From assembly GCA_028577615.1 (NCBI GenBank), contig JAJSDU010000013.1, forward strand, positions 1 through 64,000: DNA of 64,000 bases, in the 5' to 3' direction. This DNA is from Nitrosomonas sp. GTDB taxonomy: Bacteria > Pseudomonadota > Gammaproteobacteria > Burkholderiales > Nitrosomonadaceae. This document shows, piece after piece, positions 56,194 through 64,000 of this stretch; position 1 is the stretch's first letter; every line of letters begins with the position of its first letter. The position numbers and the translations under genes were made by a program. A model generated the notes under the pieces. It had not been told where the DNA came from. It made no database searches and saw nothing but the letters and a program-made list of their open reading frames with translations.

Positions 56194-56559
56194 TTACTGA
56201 CCGGTATCGGATTGTGCGTCCCGGTAATCTGTAAGCAATCCGAGCAAAATCACTGTCGCGCCCATAACAAGATAAAAGTACATTGCGGCTGGTTCTTCGG
56301 CAAAACTCAGTATAAAAGGAACAGCCAGCAGCGTCGGGCCAACGATGCGCTCGATCCAGCCATGCAGCGTAAAGGATAATAGCTTGAAAATACCCAGAGG
56401 AAAGTCTGTTGCCAGAGTAACCATCAAATGTACACCGGCAAGTATATAAGCCAGCATTGCAGGCATCTGGCTTAAGCTTAAGACTGTCGGTGCAAGTAAA
56501 AAGATACCGACGGTCAGATAATCCAGATAACCGTGCTGACGTGCAGAAATCATTTTCAT
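56194..56559 (-). CDS. Small membrane protein, four helices (SPW-repeat-like)
   Basis: 121 residues from ATG 56559, which has AAGGAG 7 bases upstream; the frame extends to 56601. Four hydrophobic segments; HGYLDYLTVGIFLLAPTVLS and LHGWIERIVGPTLLAVPFIL resemble the two-helix SPW repeat of small membrane proteins. Function unknown. It lies between the hydrolase gene and the Crp/Fnr gene on the same strand as the latter, so it could be under that regulator's control. Confidence 0.65.
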   Translation of the reverse strand: MKMISARQHGYLDYLTVGIFLLAPTVLSLSQMPAMLAYILAGVHLMVTLATDFPLGIFKLLSFTLHGWIERIVGPTLLAVPFILSFAEEPAAMYFYLVMGATVILLGLLTDYRDAQSDTGQ

Positions 56560-56657
56560 GGTTTTACTCCTTTTTTGGCGATTGATTGATAACAACGCCA
56601 TTTTAAGAAGCAGGCAGGTGTCAGTCTGTTATCCGGAAAACAGTTTTTGATAAAAAT

Positions 56658-57359
56658 TCAGCTTTTATGAAAACTGCCTTGAGTAAAGGCGGTATCGTTG
56701 ATGCAGATTTGATCGCGTGTGTATTCCAGAAAACCGCGATTTCTGAAGTCATTCATGAGGGTACTGACCACGGAACGGCTGGCGCTGACCAGATCGGCCA
56801 ATTCCTGCTGAGTCAGGAAAATTTCCAGTGAATAACCATGCGTGCAGCGCGCACCGAACAGTTGCGCCAGTTCCAGAAGCGTTGAGACAATCCGTTCTTC
56901 GACAGACTGGGTCAAAATCGTGCGCAGTTTATGCTCAATTCGCTGTTGCCGGGTGTGCATCAACTGGAAAATCAGCCATGCCAAATCCGTCCGGCTGGAA
57001 ATGAGTTGCCTGAAATCATCGTGCCCGATGCGATAGCACACTGTATTGCCCAACGCCTGGGCGCTTTCTTCCATCGCTTGATCGATGCTGTCGTTTTGAA
57101 CGCAACCAATGATATCTCCCTGTCTGAGCAGCGCCAAGGTTAAAGTGTTGCCCTGCAACGTTAGACAGGAGAGTTTAATAATGCCTTCTCTGATCAGGAA
57201 AAAATCAGTACAACGATCCCCCTGACGGTAAAGAAAATCCTTGTTCGGAATTTCTATTGTACGGACAGATGGGTGCTTTTTTTGCCAGCCCTGCAGATGC
57301 CGCTCGAAAATGGAATGGAGTGCCTGGAGTGTCGTGTTTGTATCTTTGAGATGTGACAT
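56658..57359 (-). CDS. Crp/Fnr family transcriptional regulator
   Basis: 233 residues. A cyclic-nucleotide-binding-like sensor domain (about 35-150; DFLYRQGDRCTDFFLIREGI) and a winged helix-turn-helix (about 175-225; LTQQELADLVSASRSVVSTL). The N-terminal cysteine cluster of oxygen-sensing FNR is absent, and the cAMP-binding RSA motif is not evident, so it senses another signal, perhaps NO, heme or a small ligand. A perfect inverted repeat lies about 93 bases upstream of its start. Confidence 0.85.
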   Translation of the reverse strand: MSHLKDTNTTLQALHSIFERHLQGWQKKHPSVRTIEIPNKDFLYRQGDRCTDFFLIREGIIKLSCLTLQGNTLTLALLRQGDIIGCVQNDSIDQAMEESAQALGNTVCYRIGHDDFRQLISSRTDLAWLIFQLMHTRQQRIEHKLRTILTQSVEERIVSTLLELAQLFGARCTHGYSLEIFLTQQELADLVSASRSVVSTLMNDFRNRGFLEYTRDQICINDTAFTQGSFHKS

Positions 57360-57890
57360 GGGTCAAGGGTCTGTTCAGAATTGAAAGTAAGCATATCCGC
57401 AGCAGGTGCCAATTTCTTGCGTGTTCGGCGGCATGGTAGTTCCTTCATTTTTAATAGAAGCATGTTCTATTATAGCGTTCCACGCAAGCATGACCCGGTC
57501 GAGTAACTGAATAAAACACTCCGGAAGGAGAGTGATAGACCTGATCTGAATCTGTAAATCAGTGTTTAAAAGTGATTCGACTGGGGAAGAACTTCTATAT
57601 TTTTGATTATGAACACTTTTAATATCGTTTCCGGAGATGATTGAAATCCTTCAGCGTATAGTCGAGAGTAATCCAGTTTGCCGTTGTTTGCAGATTCTTA
57701 ATGAAAATTCCGGAGGATGGAAGCAGGACAGGATTAATCGGTTTCATTTTTTTGAAAGTGCAGAGAGACGATGATGATATTATACGATACGATGAACAGG
57801 CCAGTGTCCTGGAAAAACCAGCTTTGACTGAGGATTGGTTTTGCTTGTCATGTACGGTGCTGTACCAACTAATACGAATGTCTTACTTAA
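57360..57890. other. 530-bp intergenic region between divergent regulators
   Basis: No supported gene. It contains a palindrome at 57452-57472, a short hairpin CACTC/GAGTG near 57515-57532 and otherwise AT-rich sequence that should hold the promoters of the Crp/Fnr gene (leftward) and the first response regulator (rightward). A 75-residue frame at 57701-57928 overlaps the next gene's start and has no recognisable homology. Confidence 0.5.
57452..57472. promoter_or_regulatory. Palindrome upstream of the Crp/Fnr gene
   Basis: TAATAGAA-GCATG-TTCTATTA is a perfect 8-5-8 inverted repeat located 93 bases upstream of the Crp/Fnr regulator's start. The dimensions suit a dimeric regulator. It differs from the FNR consensus TTGAT-n4-ATCAA, so it may be a site of this divergent family member or of another protein. 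Confidence 0.5.
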
Positions 57891-58562
57891 ATGTCAAATC
57901 AAAAAACTCAGGTAATGCTGATAGATGATCATGCCATGATGCGCCATGGCATCACATTACTTGTCAACAAGGAACCTGACATGCAAGTGTGTGCTGAGGC
58001 TGGTGATGGTAGAGAAGCCTTGGCGCAGCTGAAAAAAAATAGACGTGTGGATATCGTCTTGCTTGATATAACACTCAAAACTGTTACTGGTTTCGAAGTC
58101 ATTAAAGGTATACATCTTCTGACACCCGCATTGCCTGTACTTTTTGTTTCCATGCATGACGAAGAAGTTTATGCTGAACGAGCTTTACAGGTTGGCGGAC
58201 GCGGTTACGTTTCAAAGCAGGAAACGGGTGCTGTACTGTTAACTGCGATTCGCGAAGTGTTAAAAGGCAATATTTATCTGAGCAAGAAAATGCATGTCAA
58301 ACTGCTGAGAAAAATTACCGCTGGGTATTCTGAGCCCGAGCAATTGATTAGCACGTTAACTGTCAGTGAGTTTGAAGTTTTTCATTTGATCGGCGCAGGA
58401 CATAGCAGCCAGGAAATTGCCAGACTGCTTAACCGCAGTGTTAACACAATTGAAACGCATCGATTTAATATTCGTACCAAGTTAAATTTAAAGGATGGCG
58501 CAGATCTGATTCGCTATGCATCGCAATGGAATTTAGCTGAGCTGAGAAAAGCGATGTCTTAA
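57891..58562 (+). CDS. NarL/FixJ-type response regulator, intact receiver
   Basis: 223 residues. Receiver: acidic pair D12/D13, phosphoacceptor D59 (VDIVLLDITL), S87 and K109 (YVSKQE). LuxR-type helix-turn-helix at about 150-215: SEFEVFHLIGAGHSSQEIAR and NRSVNTIETHRFNIRTKLNL. All residues needed for phosphorylation are present. No histidine kinase is nearby, so its partner is elsewhere. A paralogue lies 422 bases downstream. Confidence 0.9.
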   Translation: MSNQKTQVMLIDDHAMMRHGITLLVNKEPDMQVCAEAGDGREALAQLKKNRRVDIVLLDITLKTVTGFEVIKGIHLLTPALPVLFVSMHDEEVYAERALQVGGRGYVSKQETGAVLLTAIREVLKGNIYLSKKMHVKLLRKITAGYSEPEQLISTLTVSEFEVFHLIGAGHSSQEIARLLNRSVNTIETHRFNIRTKLNLKDGADLIRYASQWNLAELRKAMS

Positions 58563-58984
58563 CTGCCTGCTGTAAATCGGTTAAATCATTTCGATTCACT
58601 CGAGTGCTATCCGGTCGATGGGCGAATCAAAGTTTTCCCCAAAGTATTTACTGTTTTCTAATGGTTTGTCCGGGATATTTTTTAGCAGGTTTTTCCGGAA
58701 TCCATTACTTCTCTTTACTAATCCGGTGATATTGATTATTGTACAGACGGGGCAAAACTGAAAATTGCCTCTACCGAATATGGCTTCGTATTAACAACGG
58801 GGTTCAGTGGGTTTCCAGGTTGGTTCGATCTGCCGCCGTCAGATGGACATCGGATTCAGACGGGATATTGAGGATCATAATTTCGGTGATCCTGGCTTAT
58901 GTTTACTTTAAATAACTTCCGTCTTGTACTGGACGCTGCTGGAGTACATTCAGAATAAATATACTAATAATAATTGATTAATTT
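58563..58984. other. 420-bp region between the two response regulator genes
   Basis: No supported gene. The length suggests the second regulator has its own promoter. The last 40 bases before ATG 58985 are A/T-rich (AATAATAATTGATTAA) and lack a good ribosome site. Confidence 0.4.
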
Positions 58985-59641
58985 ATGTCAACCTCAAAAG
59001 CACAAGTAATGCTGGTGGACGGTCATGCCTTGATGCGGCAAAGCATCGCGATACTCATCAACGTGGAACCTGATATGGAAGTGTGTGCTGAAGCTAAAGA
59101 TGGTTGTGAGGCGATGACAGCATTAAAGCAAAACAGCCATGTGGATATCGTGTTGTTAGCAGTGACCTTTAGAACAGTGTCAGGTTTTGAAATAATAAAA
59201 GATATACAATCTCTGTATCCTGCGCTGCCCGTACTTTTTGTTTCCATGAATGACGAGGAAATTTATGCTGAGCGCGCTTTGCAGGCAGGAGCGCGCGGCT
59301 ACGTCATGAAGCAGGAATCCGGAGCGGTGCTGGTCAAAGCTATTCGTGAGGTACTCAAAGGTAACATTTTCTTGAGTAAGAAAATGTATGTAAAACTGTT
59401 GAATAAAATAACAATAAAGCGTTCTGACACTGAACAGCTGATCAACACATTAACACCGAGCGAATTAGGAGTGCTGAATTTAATAGGGCAGGGACACAAC
59501 AGCCAGGAAATTGCCAAATTACTTCAGCGCAGCGTAAAAACAATCGAGACACATCGTTCCAATATTCGCTCCAAGCTGAATTTGAAGGACAGTACTGAAT
59601 TGATACGTTACGCAACGCGATGGGTCAGTGGACAACAATAG
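58985..59641 (+). CDS. Atypical response regulator lacking the phosphoacceptor Asp
   Basis: 218 residues, collinear with the preceding regulator; 37 of the first 60 residues are identical. The phosphoacceptor position 59 is Ala (VDIVLLAVTF), and the acidic pair at 12-13 is D-G. S87 and K109 remain. The LuxR helix-turn-helix is intact (SELGVLNLIGQGHNSQEIAK and QRSVKTIETHRSNIRSKLNL). It therefore cannot be activated by normal aspartyl phosphorylation; it may act constitutively, bind a ligand, or heterodimerise with its neighbour. Confidence 0.9.
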   Translation: MSTSKAQVMLVDGHALMRQSIAILINVEPDMEVCAEAKDGCEAMTALKQNSHVDIVLLAVTFRTVSGFEIIKDIQSLYPALPVLFVSMNDEEIYAERALQAGARGYVMKQESGAVLVKAIREVLKGNIFLSKKMYVKLLNKITIKRSDTEQLINTLTPSELGVLNLIGQGHNSQEIAKLLQRSVKTIETHRSNIRSKLNLKDSTELIRYATRWVSGQQ

Positions 59642-59800
59642 ACTCGCCAGCGTTAGAGCAAGCTGGTTATTATAGGGATCACGATCTGGCAGGCTGCTGA
59701 ATACTATGTTCGAAGCAGCCGCAAGGCAAAAGCAGGCGGGAAATCGGAGTGCATACACGATAAATGCGCATTTTGAATCCGTTGTTAACACCTTCTGGCA

Positions 59801-60718
59801 CTAATTGTCATTTTTAATTTCATCAGTGTGATTATGATGTTTGTTGTCGACCGGATGAGAATGAATCAGATTGCCATGACGATGTAAATTTGCCTGCAGA
59901 GTGATTCTCTCCCGAATATGTCTGATCATTACAGAAAGGCAAAATATAAAAGCGCCGAATAAAACTATGGTTGCACCAGAAGCAACGTTAAAAAAATAAC
60001 TTAAATACATACCGCCAGCTCCGATCACAACACCTATTGCGATAGAATACAGCTGCATGAGGCTGAAACGATCGGTCAGCATGCGAGCTGTCATTGCAGG
60101 CATAATTAATGCTGCCGCAATCATCGTTACGCCAACGATGTTCATGGCGACTATGACGGACAGCGTGAGCAGTAATGCAAACAATAATTGCAAGGCTTCC
60201 GTTTTAATACCAAAAATTTGCGCTGCTTCCTGATCAAAAGTCGCAAACAGCAACGATCTGTATGACAGAAACATGATGCTCATCGTGATCGCTGTAACCA
60301 ATCCAATGATCATCAAGTCGCTGTTCGTTATACCCAGGATATTGCCAAATAATGCGGACTCGAGGCTTTTGTTTAAATTACGTTGCTGGCTGATGACTGC
60401 TACGCCAAGCGCAAAAATAGCGGTTGTGACAATACCGATGGCGGCATCCGATTTGATTTTTCTGTTTTTTGTCAGTTGATTAATCAATAATGCTGCAAAT
60501 AGCCCCATAACTCCGGCGCCAATATAAAAATTGAAATTGAGCACGAACCCAATCACCGCACCGCCAAATGCGGCATGCGACAAACCATGCCCGACATAAC
60601 TCATGCCGCGCAGCACAACATGTACCCCGACCAGCCCACATAAAGCACCAACCAGAACAGCAGCAATTAAGCCATGCCGGAAAAATTCGTAATGAAGCGG
60701 TTCCAGAAAAATCTGCAT
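59801..60718 (-). CDS. znuB: Metal ABC transporter permease (ZnuB/MntB family)
   Basis: 305 residues, about eight or nine membrane helices. ABC-3 family features: GALCGLVGVHVVLRGMSYVG followed by HGLSHAAFGGAVIGF and later AMNIVGVTMIAAALIMPAMT. The C-terminal tail is His-rich (HRHGNLIHSHPVDNKHHNHT), possibly a metal sensor or buffer on the cytoplasmic side. It imports zinc, manganese or iron together with the ATPase 7 bases upstream. It converges with the second response regulator gene. Confidence 0.88.
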   Translation of the reverse strand: MQIFLEPLHYEFFRHGLIAAVLVGALCGLVGVHVVLRGMSYVGHGLSHAAFGGAVIGFVLNFNFYIGAGVMGLFAALLINQLTKNRKIKSDAAIGIVTTAIFALGVAVISQQRNLNKSLESALFGNILGITNSDLMIIGLVTAITMSIMFLSYRSLLFATFDQEAAQIFGIKTEALQLLFALLLTLSVIVAMNIVGVTMIAAALIMPAMTARMLTDRFSLMQLYSIAIGVVIGAGGMYLSYFFNVASGATIVLFGAFIFCLSVMIRHIRERITLQANLHRHGNLIHSHPVDNKHHNHTDEIKNDN

Positions 60719-60725
60719 TGCCGCG

Positions 60726-61511
60726 TTACGTATTGTGCTTGAACTTTAAGGGTGTGCTGTTGGCTATCAGATGATAGTCTCCGTGTTTAATAATGATAAT
60801 GTCACTGCCATAGGTTCTGGTGAGAATGTCGTTGGTAAAAATATCGCGTGGCCGTCCCTCGGCAACGATACCGTTGTTAAAACAAATTACCCAGGGCAGA
60901 TGAGATGCGACAGCATTTAAGTCATGCGTTGTCAATATGATGGTCATGCCTTGGCTGTTAATATCACCCAGCAAATGGAGAACCTCGTGCTGTGTTTTGA
61001 TATCCACGCCGGAAGTTGGCTCGTCAAGCACTAAAAGCGTAGGGTTGCTGATTAGAGCACGCGCAAGAAATGCGCGCTGACGCTGCCCGCCGGACGTATG
61101 AGCAATATGCTGGCGCAGGCAGTTATAGATTCCCAATTTTCCGGCCAAGTCCTCGACACGTTCACGTTCCTCTTTACTCTGCCATGGCAGGAAGCGTTTG
61201 CCGGTATAAAGACCCATCATGATGACATCTTCCACAGTAACCGGAAAACTCCAGTCAACACTTTCCAATTGTGGAATGTAACCAAATTTCTTGTTGCGTA
61301 TACAGTCAACCGGCTGGCCGTTCAACAGGATCTGGCCGCAAAACACCTTTTGTGCGCCCAGAATCGTTTTAAGCAGCGTTGTTTTACCACAGCCGGTCGG
61401 ACCCACTATGCCGACAAATTGTCCTGTTTCTATTTGAAGCGATAAGCGCGTAAAAACAACATTATTTTCATAACTGGTTGTAACATCAATCAACTGAATG
61501 GCAGGGCTCAT
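60726..61511 (-). CDS. znuC: Metal ABC transporter ATP-binding protein
   Basis: 261 residues. Walker A VGPTGCGKTTLLKTI, Q-loop region YIPQLESVDWSFPVTVEDVI typical of the Zn/Mn importers, signature TSGGQRQRAFLARAL and Walker B LLVLDEPTSGVD. It powers the ZnuB-like permease. Gene order from the substrate-binding protein to the ATPase to the permease, with spacings of 8 and 7 bases. Confidence 0.9.
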   Translation of the reverse strand: MSPAIQLIDVTTSYENNVVFTRLSLQIETGQFVGIVGPTGCGKTTLLKTILGAQKVFCGQILLNGQPVDCIRNKKFGYIPQLESVDWSFPVTVEDVIMMGLYTGKRFLPWQSKEERERVEDLAGKLGIYNCLRQHIAHTSGGQRQRAFLARALISNPTLLVLDEPTSGVDIKTQHEVLHLLGDINSQGMTIILTTHDLNAVASHLPWVICFNNGIVAEGRPRDIFTNDILTRTYGSDIIIIKHGDYHLIANSTPLKFKHNT

Positions 61512-61519
61512 CCTGCGAA

Positions 61520-62491
61520 TTAATCAATCAGGTTGCTGGTGTCTATATGGTCGGCGCAGGACGGATTACCGCCTAGTGCCCCAGTAATAATTTTGATGTT
61601 GTTAACCATCATGCCTATAAATGAATGATTGGGTTTTTCCGGTAATTCATCATCTGAGAGCTCGTCTACAAAGACAGCACCTGATTCACGGGCAATTTGC
61701 TCCATAATTTTGCTGGGAAAGACTTCGGACCCGAAAATTGCCAGAATTTGTTCACGTTTAATTTGCTCGATGATATGCACAATATCACGGGGGCCGGGTT
61801 CGGTGAAACTTGCCGGTTGTATTGCCGCGATAACTGCCATTCCATAGCGTGGCGCAAAATAGGCAAACGAATCGTGATAAGTTACCAATTTGCGATTGCT
61901 TTCAGGAATGGTGTCAACGCAGGCAAAAATCGCCTGATCAAGCCGGGTCAGTTTGGTTATATACGTCGATGCATTGGCTGCATATAAGTCCGCATGGCGG
62001 GGATCATATTCAGACAGCCGGTCGCGAATGAGCGCTGCATAGCGTATTGTCAGCGCAATGTTGGGCCAGAGATGTGGATTGGGATTGCCCTGTTCTTTAG
62101 GAAAGCTGAAATCATATTGCCATTCTTCCTCGGGCAACGTTTCGTTTGCCAGATGCACAATCGGTGTATCGGTTTTTTTTACCTTTTCAGCCAGCTTGAT
62201 TGTCGGTACCTCGAGATTCAAGCCGTTTACAATGATGATATCCGCGTTAGCCAGCGTTTTTGCATCACTCGGAACAGGCTCGAATGTGTGCGAATCCATT
62301 CCGTTCGGAACAATGCCGGTTACTTTAATCAATGAACCGCCGATGTTTTCTACAATATTGGTTATTGGCGGTACAGTTGTTACGATGTGCAGGCTTTTGT
62401 TCGTCTTTTCGGCTTGTACTGGATTCAGAATCAGGCACAATGCCATAACAAAAACCAACCGGAGCAGAAGTTGTAGTGATGGCTTTTTCAT
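61520..62491 (-). CDS. znuA: Metal ABC transporter substrate-binding protein
   Basis: 323 residues with a signal peptide ending near NPVQA. Cluster A-I fold: ligand candidates are His in GMDSHTFEPVPSD, His in NPNPHLWPNIAL, His in TYHDSFAYFAPRYG and Asp/Glu in VDELSDDELP. The usual long His-rich loop of ZnuA is absent, which leaves Zn, Mn or Fe as possible cargo; the ligand pattern alone does not decide. The gene follows ureE by 18 bases. Confidence 0.86.
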   Translation of the reverse strand: MKKPSLQLLLRLVFVMALCLILNPVQAEKTNKSLHIVTTVPPITNIVENIGGSLIKVTGIVPNGMDSHTFEPVPSDAKTLANADIIIVNGLNLEVPTIKLAEKVKKTDTPIVHLANETLPEEEWQYDFSFPKEQGNPNPHLWPNIALTIRYAALIRDRLSEYDPRHADLYAANASTYITKLTRLDQAIFACVDTIPESNRKLVTYHDSFAYFAPRYGMAVIAAIQPASFTEPGPRDIVHIIEQIKREQILAIFGSEVFPSKIMEQIARESGAVFVDELSDDELPEKPNHSFIGMMVNNIKIITGALGGNPSCADHIDTSNLID

Positions 62492-62509
62492 GGGAGTGTG
62501 TTGAATCTC

Positions 62510-63058
62510 TCAGGACGATTGGACATCGGTTGCGCGATGTATTTTCTGGTGTGCTGGAATCGGCGCTAACGGGCCGTGACCATGGCTATGATGGTGGTGA
62601 TCATGATCATGTGAATGCCCGTCGTGATGATGTTCGCCCGTACTGTAGGCGCCTGACTCCGGTTCGAATTGCGCCATTTCTTCAATCACCGTTGCGCCGA
62701 GTCCTTCCAGCATTTCTTTCAGTACACTATCCTGATAGATTCGCAGATAACCATCCGCTACCTGAGTAACGGTGTGGCGGTTGCCTAAATGAAAAGCGCA
62801 GCGCAGCAGGTCGTGTGCTGAATTACACGTAATATGGTATGTCGGTTCCTCAGCGGAGATAATTTGAACGACTTTACCGTCATCGCTGCTCAGCAAGTCG
62901 TTATTACGCAAAACTGTGCCGCGTTGGATAAGAATGGCAACTTCTTCGCCTGAAGCCAATGCAGTTCGCAAGCGGCTGTTAACACGTAATTCGTAGGGTA
63001 GAACCAGTTGCGCGTAGATTGGGCCTGTGTGCGATACTTTCGCATTCAATATAAGCAT
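62510..63058 (-). CDS. ureE: Urease accessory nickel chaperone UreE
   Basis: 182 residues. The N-terminal peptide-binding domain contains LVLPYELRVNSRLRTALASG; the metal-binding domain has DLLRCAFHLGNRHTVTQ with the conserved interface His and EEMAQFEPESGAY before a very His-rich tail (about 142-165, HHHDGHSHDHDHHHHSHGHG). It delivers nickel to urease. ATG 63058 has AAAGGAAT upstream. It is not in a urease cluster but heads a run with a metal ABC importer, an unusual position that ties nickel handling to this importer. Confidence 0.9.
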   Translation of the reverse strand: MLILNAKVSHTGPIYAQLVLPYELRVNSRLRTALASGEEVAILIQRGTVLRNNDLLSSDDGKVVQIISAEEPTYHITCNSAHDLLRCAFHLGNRHTVTQVADGYLRIYQDSVLKEMLEGLGATVIEEMAQFEPESGAYSTGEHHHDGHSHDHDHHHHSHGHGPLAPIPAHQKIHRATDVQSS

Positions 63059-63128
63059 TGATATTCCTTTGTCTGATTCTGTTGCTGAAGGATGCCTTCC
63101 GCATTTGAGAATTATGTTTCCTGTTTAG

Positions 63129-63578
63129 TCACCCGGTTGTTTTGGGGATGACTAAAACCGGAATTCTGGTCATTCTTAAAACTTTCTGTACAGTACTGCC
63201 AATAAACAAACTACCCAACGCGCCTCTGCCCTGGCCGGACATGACTATGGTATCGATAGCATTGTTTTCAGCGTATTTACATATTTCTGCCGCAACATCT
63301 TCTTCGCATACAACAACGTCGGTATGTACATTCGCATCGGCAAAATACTGATGGGCGAGCATGTTGAGCTTGTCTTTCATTTGTTCTGAAACTTTCCTGC
63401 GATATTCCTGAATAGCGCTCGGATTGGGGGTTTGTTGCAACAGATCCGGCGGCACATCGCCGGTTTGAAGAATACTTAAAAGCCAGATTTGATTTTCCTT
63501 TGCTTTTGCCGCATAGGCGACCGCAGCAAATGATGCATCGGAGAAATCTGTAGTCACTAATAGTTTTTTAGAATCCAT
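63129..63578 (-). CDS. Universal stress protein (UspA family)
   Basis: 149 residues, single Usp domain. N-terminal KKLLVTTDFSDASFAAVAYA and C-terminal ATP-binding motif GQGRGALGSLFIGSTVQKVL with MTRIPVLVIPK place it in the ATP-binding Usp group. GAGG precedes the start. It is 70 bases upstream of ureE on the same strand and may be the first gene of the metal operon. Confidence 0.85.
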   Translation of the reverse strand: MDSKKLLVTTDFSDASFAAVAYAAKAKENQIWLLSILQTGDVPPDLLQQTPNPSAIQEYRRKVSEQMKDKLNMLAHQYFADANVHTDVVVCEEDVAAEICKYAENNAIDTIVMSGQGRGALGSLFIGSTVQKVLRMTRIPVLVIPKTTG

Positions 63579-64000
63579 GTCGAGCAGATCCTCTTCAGTT
63601 TATTGAAAATATTGATTGATTGATTTCTGCCTAAGATTTCTGATAGCGCTGATATACGAGCTTACACATATAGACATAGACTGGCTTTCCCGATGTGGTG
63701 GTCTGGAAAGTGATACGTACTGGCATGTGGCATTCTCTGGCTTCAGATTTCTAAATCTGGTGCTAGTAGACTTCAACTCGTATAAAACTGTCAATACTTT
63801 CCAGTTGCGCCTGAAGAGTTGATAAATACCATTTTTTTGTCTTTCAGATTTTCGGTGGGGATATATTTCTACTGAACTGCCTGTGTTTGGCCTGACATTA
63901 AAACCGGCATCTAATACTTTACCCTAGAAAGAAATAAAAGTTTCCCTGATTAAAAAATAACAAATTTCCTGAACTGGAAATAGCAATTTTCCTGAGCAGA
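63579..64000. other. Intergenic region at the window end
   Basis: No supported gene in 420 bases. It contains a perfect hairpin CAGATTT-CT-AAATCTG at 63744-63759 and three TTTCC(C)TGA motifs at 63941, 63965 and 63988, spaced about 23-24 bases. It probably includes the promoter for the universal stress protein gene. Confidence 0.4.

Noticed and set aside
57701-57928. 75-codon frame overlapping the start of the first response regulator
   Set aside because: No homology, and it overlaps the clear start of the response regulator in another frame.

Overview
The window looks like a chromosomal segment of a Gram-negative betaproteobacterium. The gene content (mreBCD-mrdA-rodA-rlpA divergent from gatCAB, a complete fliLMNOPQR run, a PEP-CTERM protein, mfd, holB/tmk, a detached ureE with a His-rich tail) and several families of short dispersed repeats would fit an ammonia oxidiser of the Nitrosomonas type. 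That genus-level placement is inference; there is no rRNA or marker here that proves it.

Layout. 1-3.5 kb: the end of a hexose-6-phosphate mutarotase gene with a strong terminator, a small membrane protein, a REP-associated tyrosine transposase (RAYT) bracketed by inverted REP-like repeats that abut the last third of a broken brnT toxin gene with its brnA antitoxin still intact, then an MHS-type transporter. 3.6-10 kb: PEP-CTERM protein, TrkH/TrkA-type potassium uptake pair, sulfotransferase, ketopantoate-reductase-like protein overlapping a broken epimerase, and phoB behind a Pho box. 10-21.3 kb: mfd, an HDOD-GAF protein, a LonH-type protease, an ABC exporter and a TraB-family membrane protein. 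21.8-28.6 kb: the rod-shape/elongasome operon, transcribed leftward as mreB then mreC-mreD-mrdA-rodA-rlpA. 28.7-32.2 kb: gatC, gatA, gatB rightward. 32.3-38.4 kb: a TPR-like membrane protein, ampD, tmk-holB, a DegS-like protease and a PhoX-like protein.

38.5-40.6 kb is the most accessory part: a secreted protein with a sharp composition change, an MNT nucleotidyltransferase with a HEPN partner cut to about 20 residues, and an intact ParDE-type toxin-antitoxin pair. Each toxin-antitoxin module is bounded by copies of a roughly 49-bp direct repeat, giving a cassette-like arrangement. 40.6-49 kb: a YdjM-type membrane protein, a TetR regulator, a 730-bp AT-rich gap with a cluster of DnaA-box-like sites, an ABC-F ATPase, a DUF4139 protein and a 781-residue coiled-coil protein with an internal duplication. 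49.2-53.8 kb: fliLMNOPQR (flagellar switch and export gate), leftward. 54-59.6 kb: thiopurine methyltransferase, a lipoprotein lysophospholipase-like hydrolase, a small membrane protein, a Crp/Fnr regulator, and two tandem NarL-type response regulators, the second of which has lost its phosphoacceptor aspartate. 59.8-63.6 kb: a metal ABC importer (znuABC-like) in one run with ureE and a universal stress protein.

Repeats: besides the REP/RAYT unit and the cassette repeat, three copies of one MITE-like family (about 19.8, 21.8 and 34.0 kb) and one 167-bp terminal-inverted-repeat element with a 6-bp target duplication (37.0 kb) lie between genes. That last element supplies the stop codon of the PhoX-like gene. 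No CRISPR array, tRNA or rRNA was seen.
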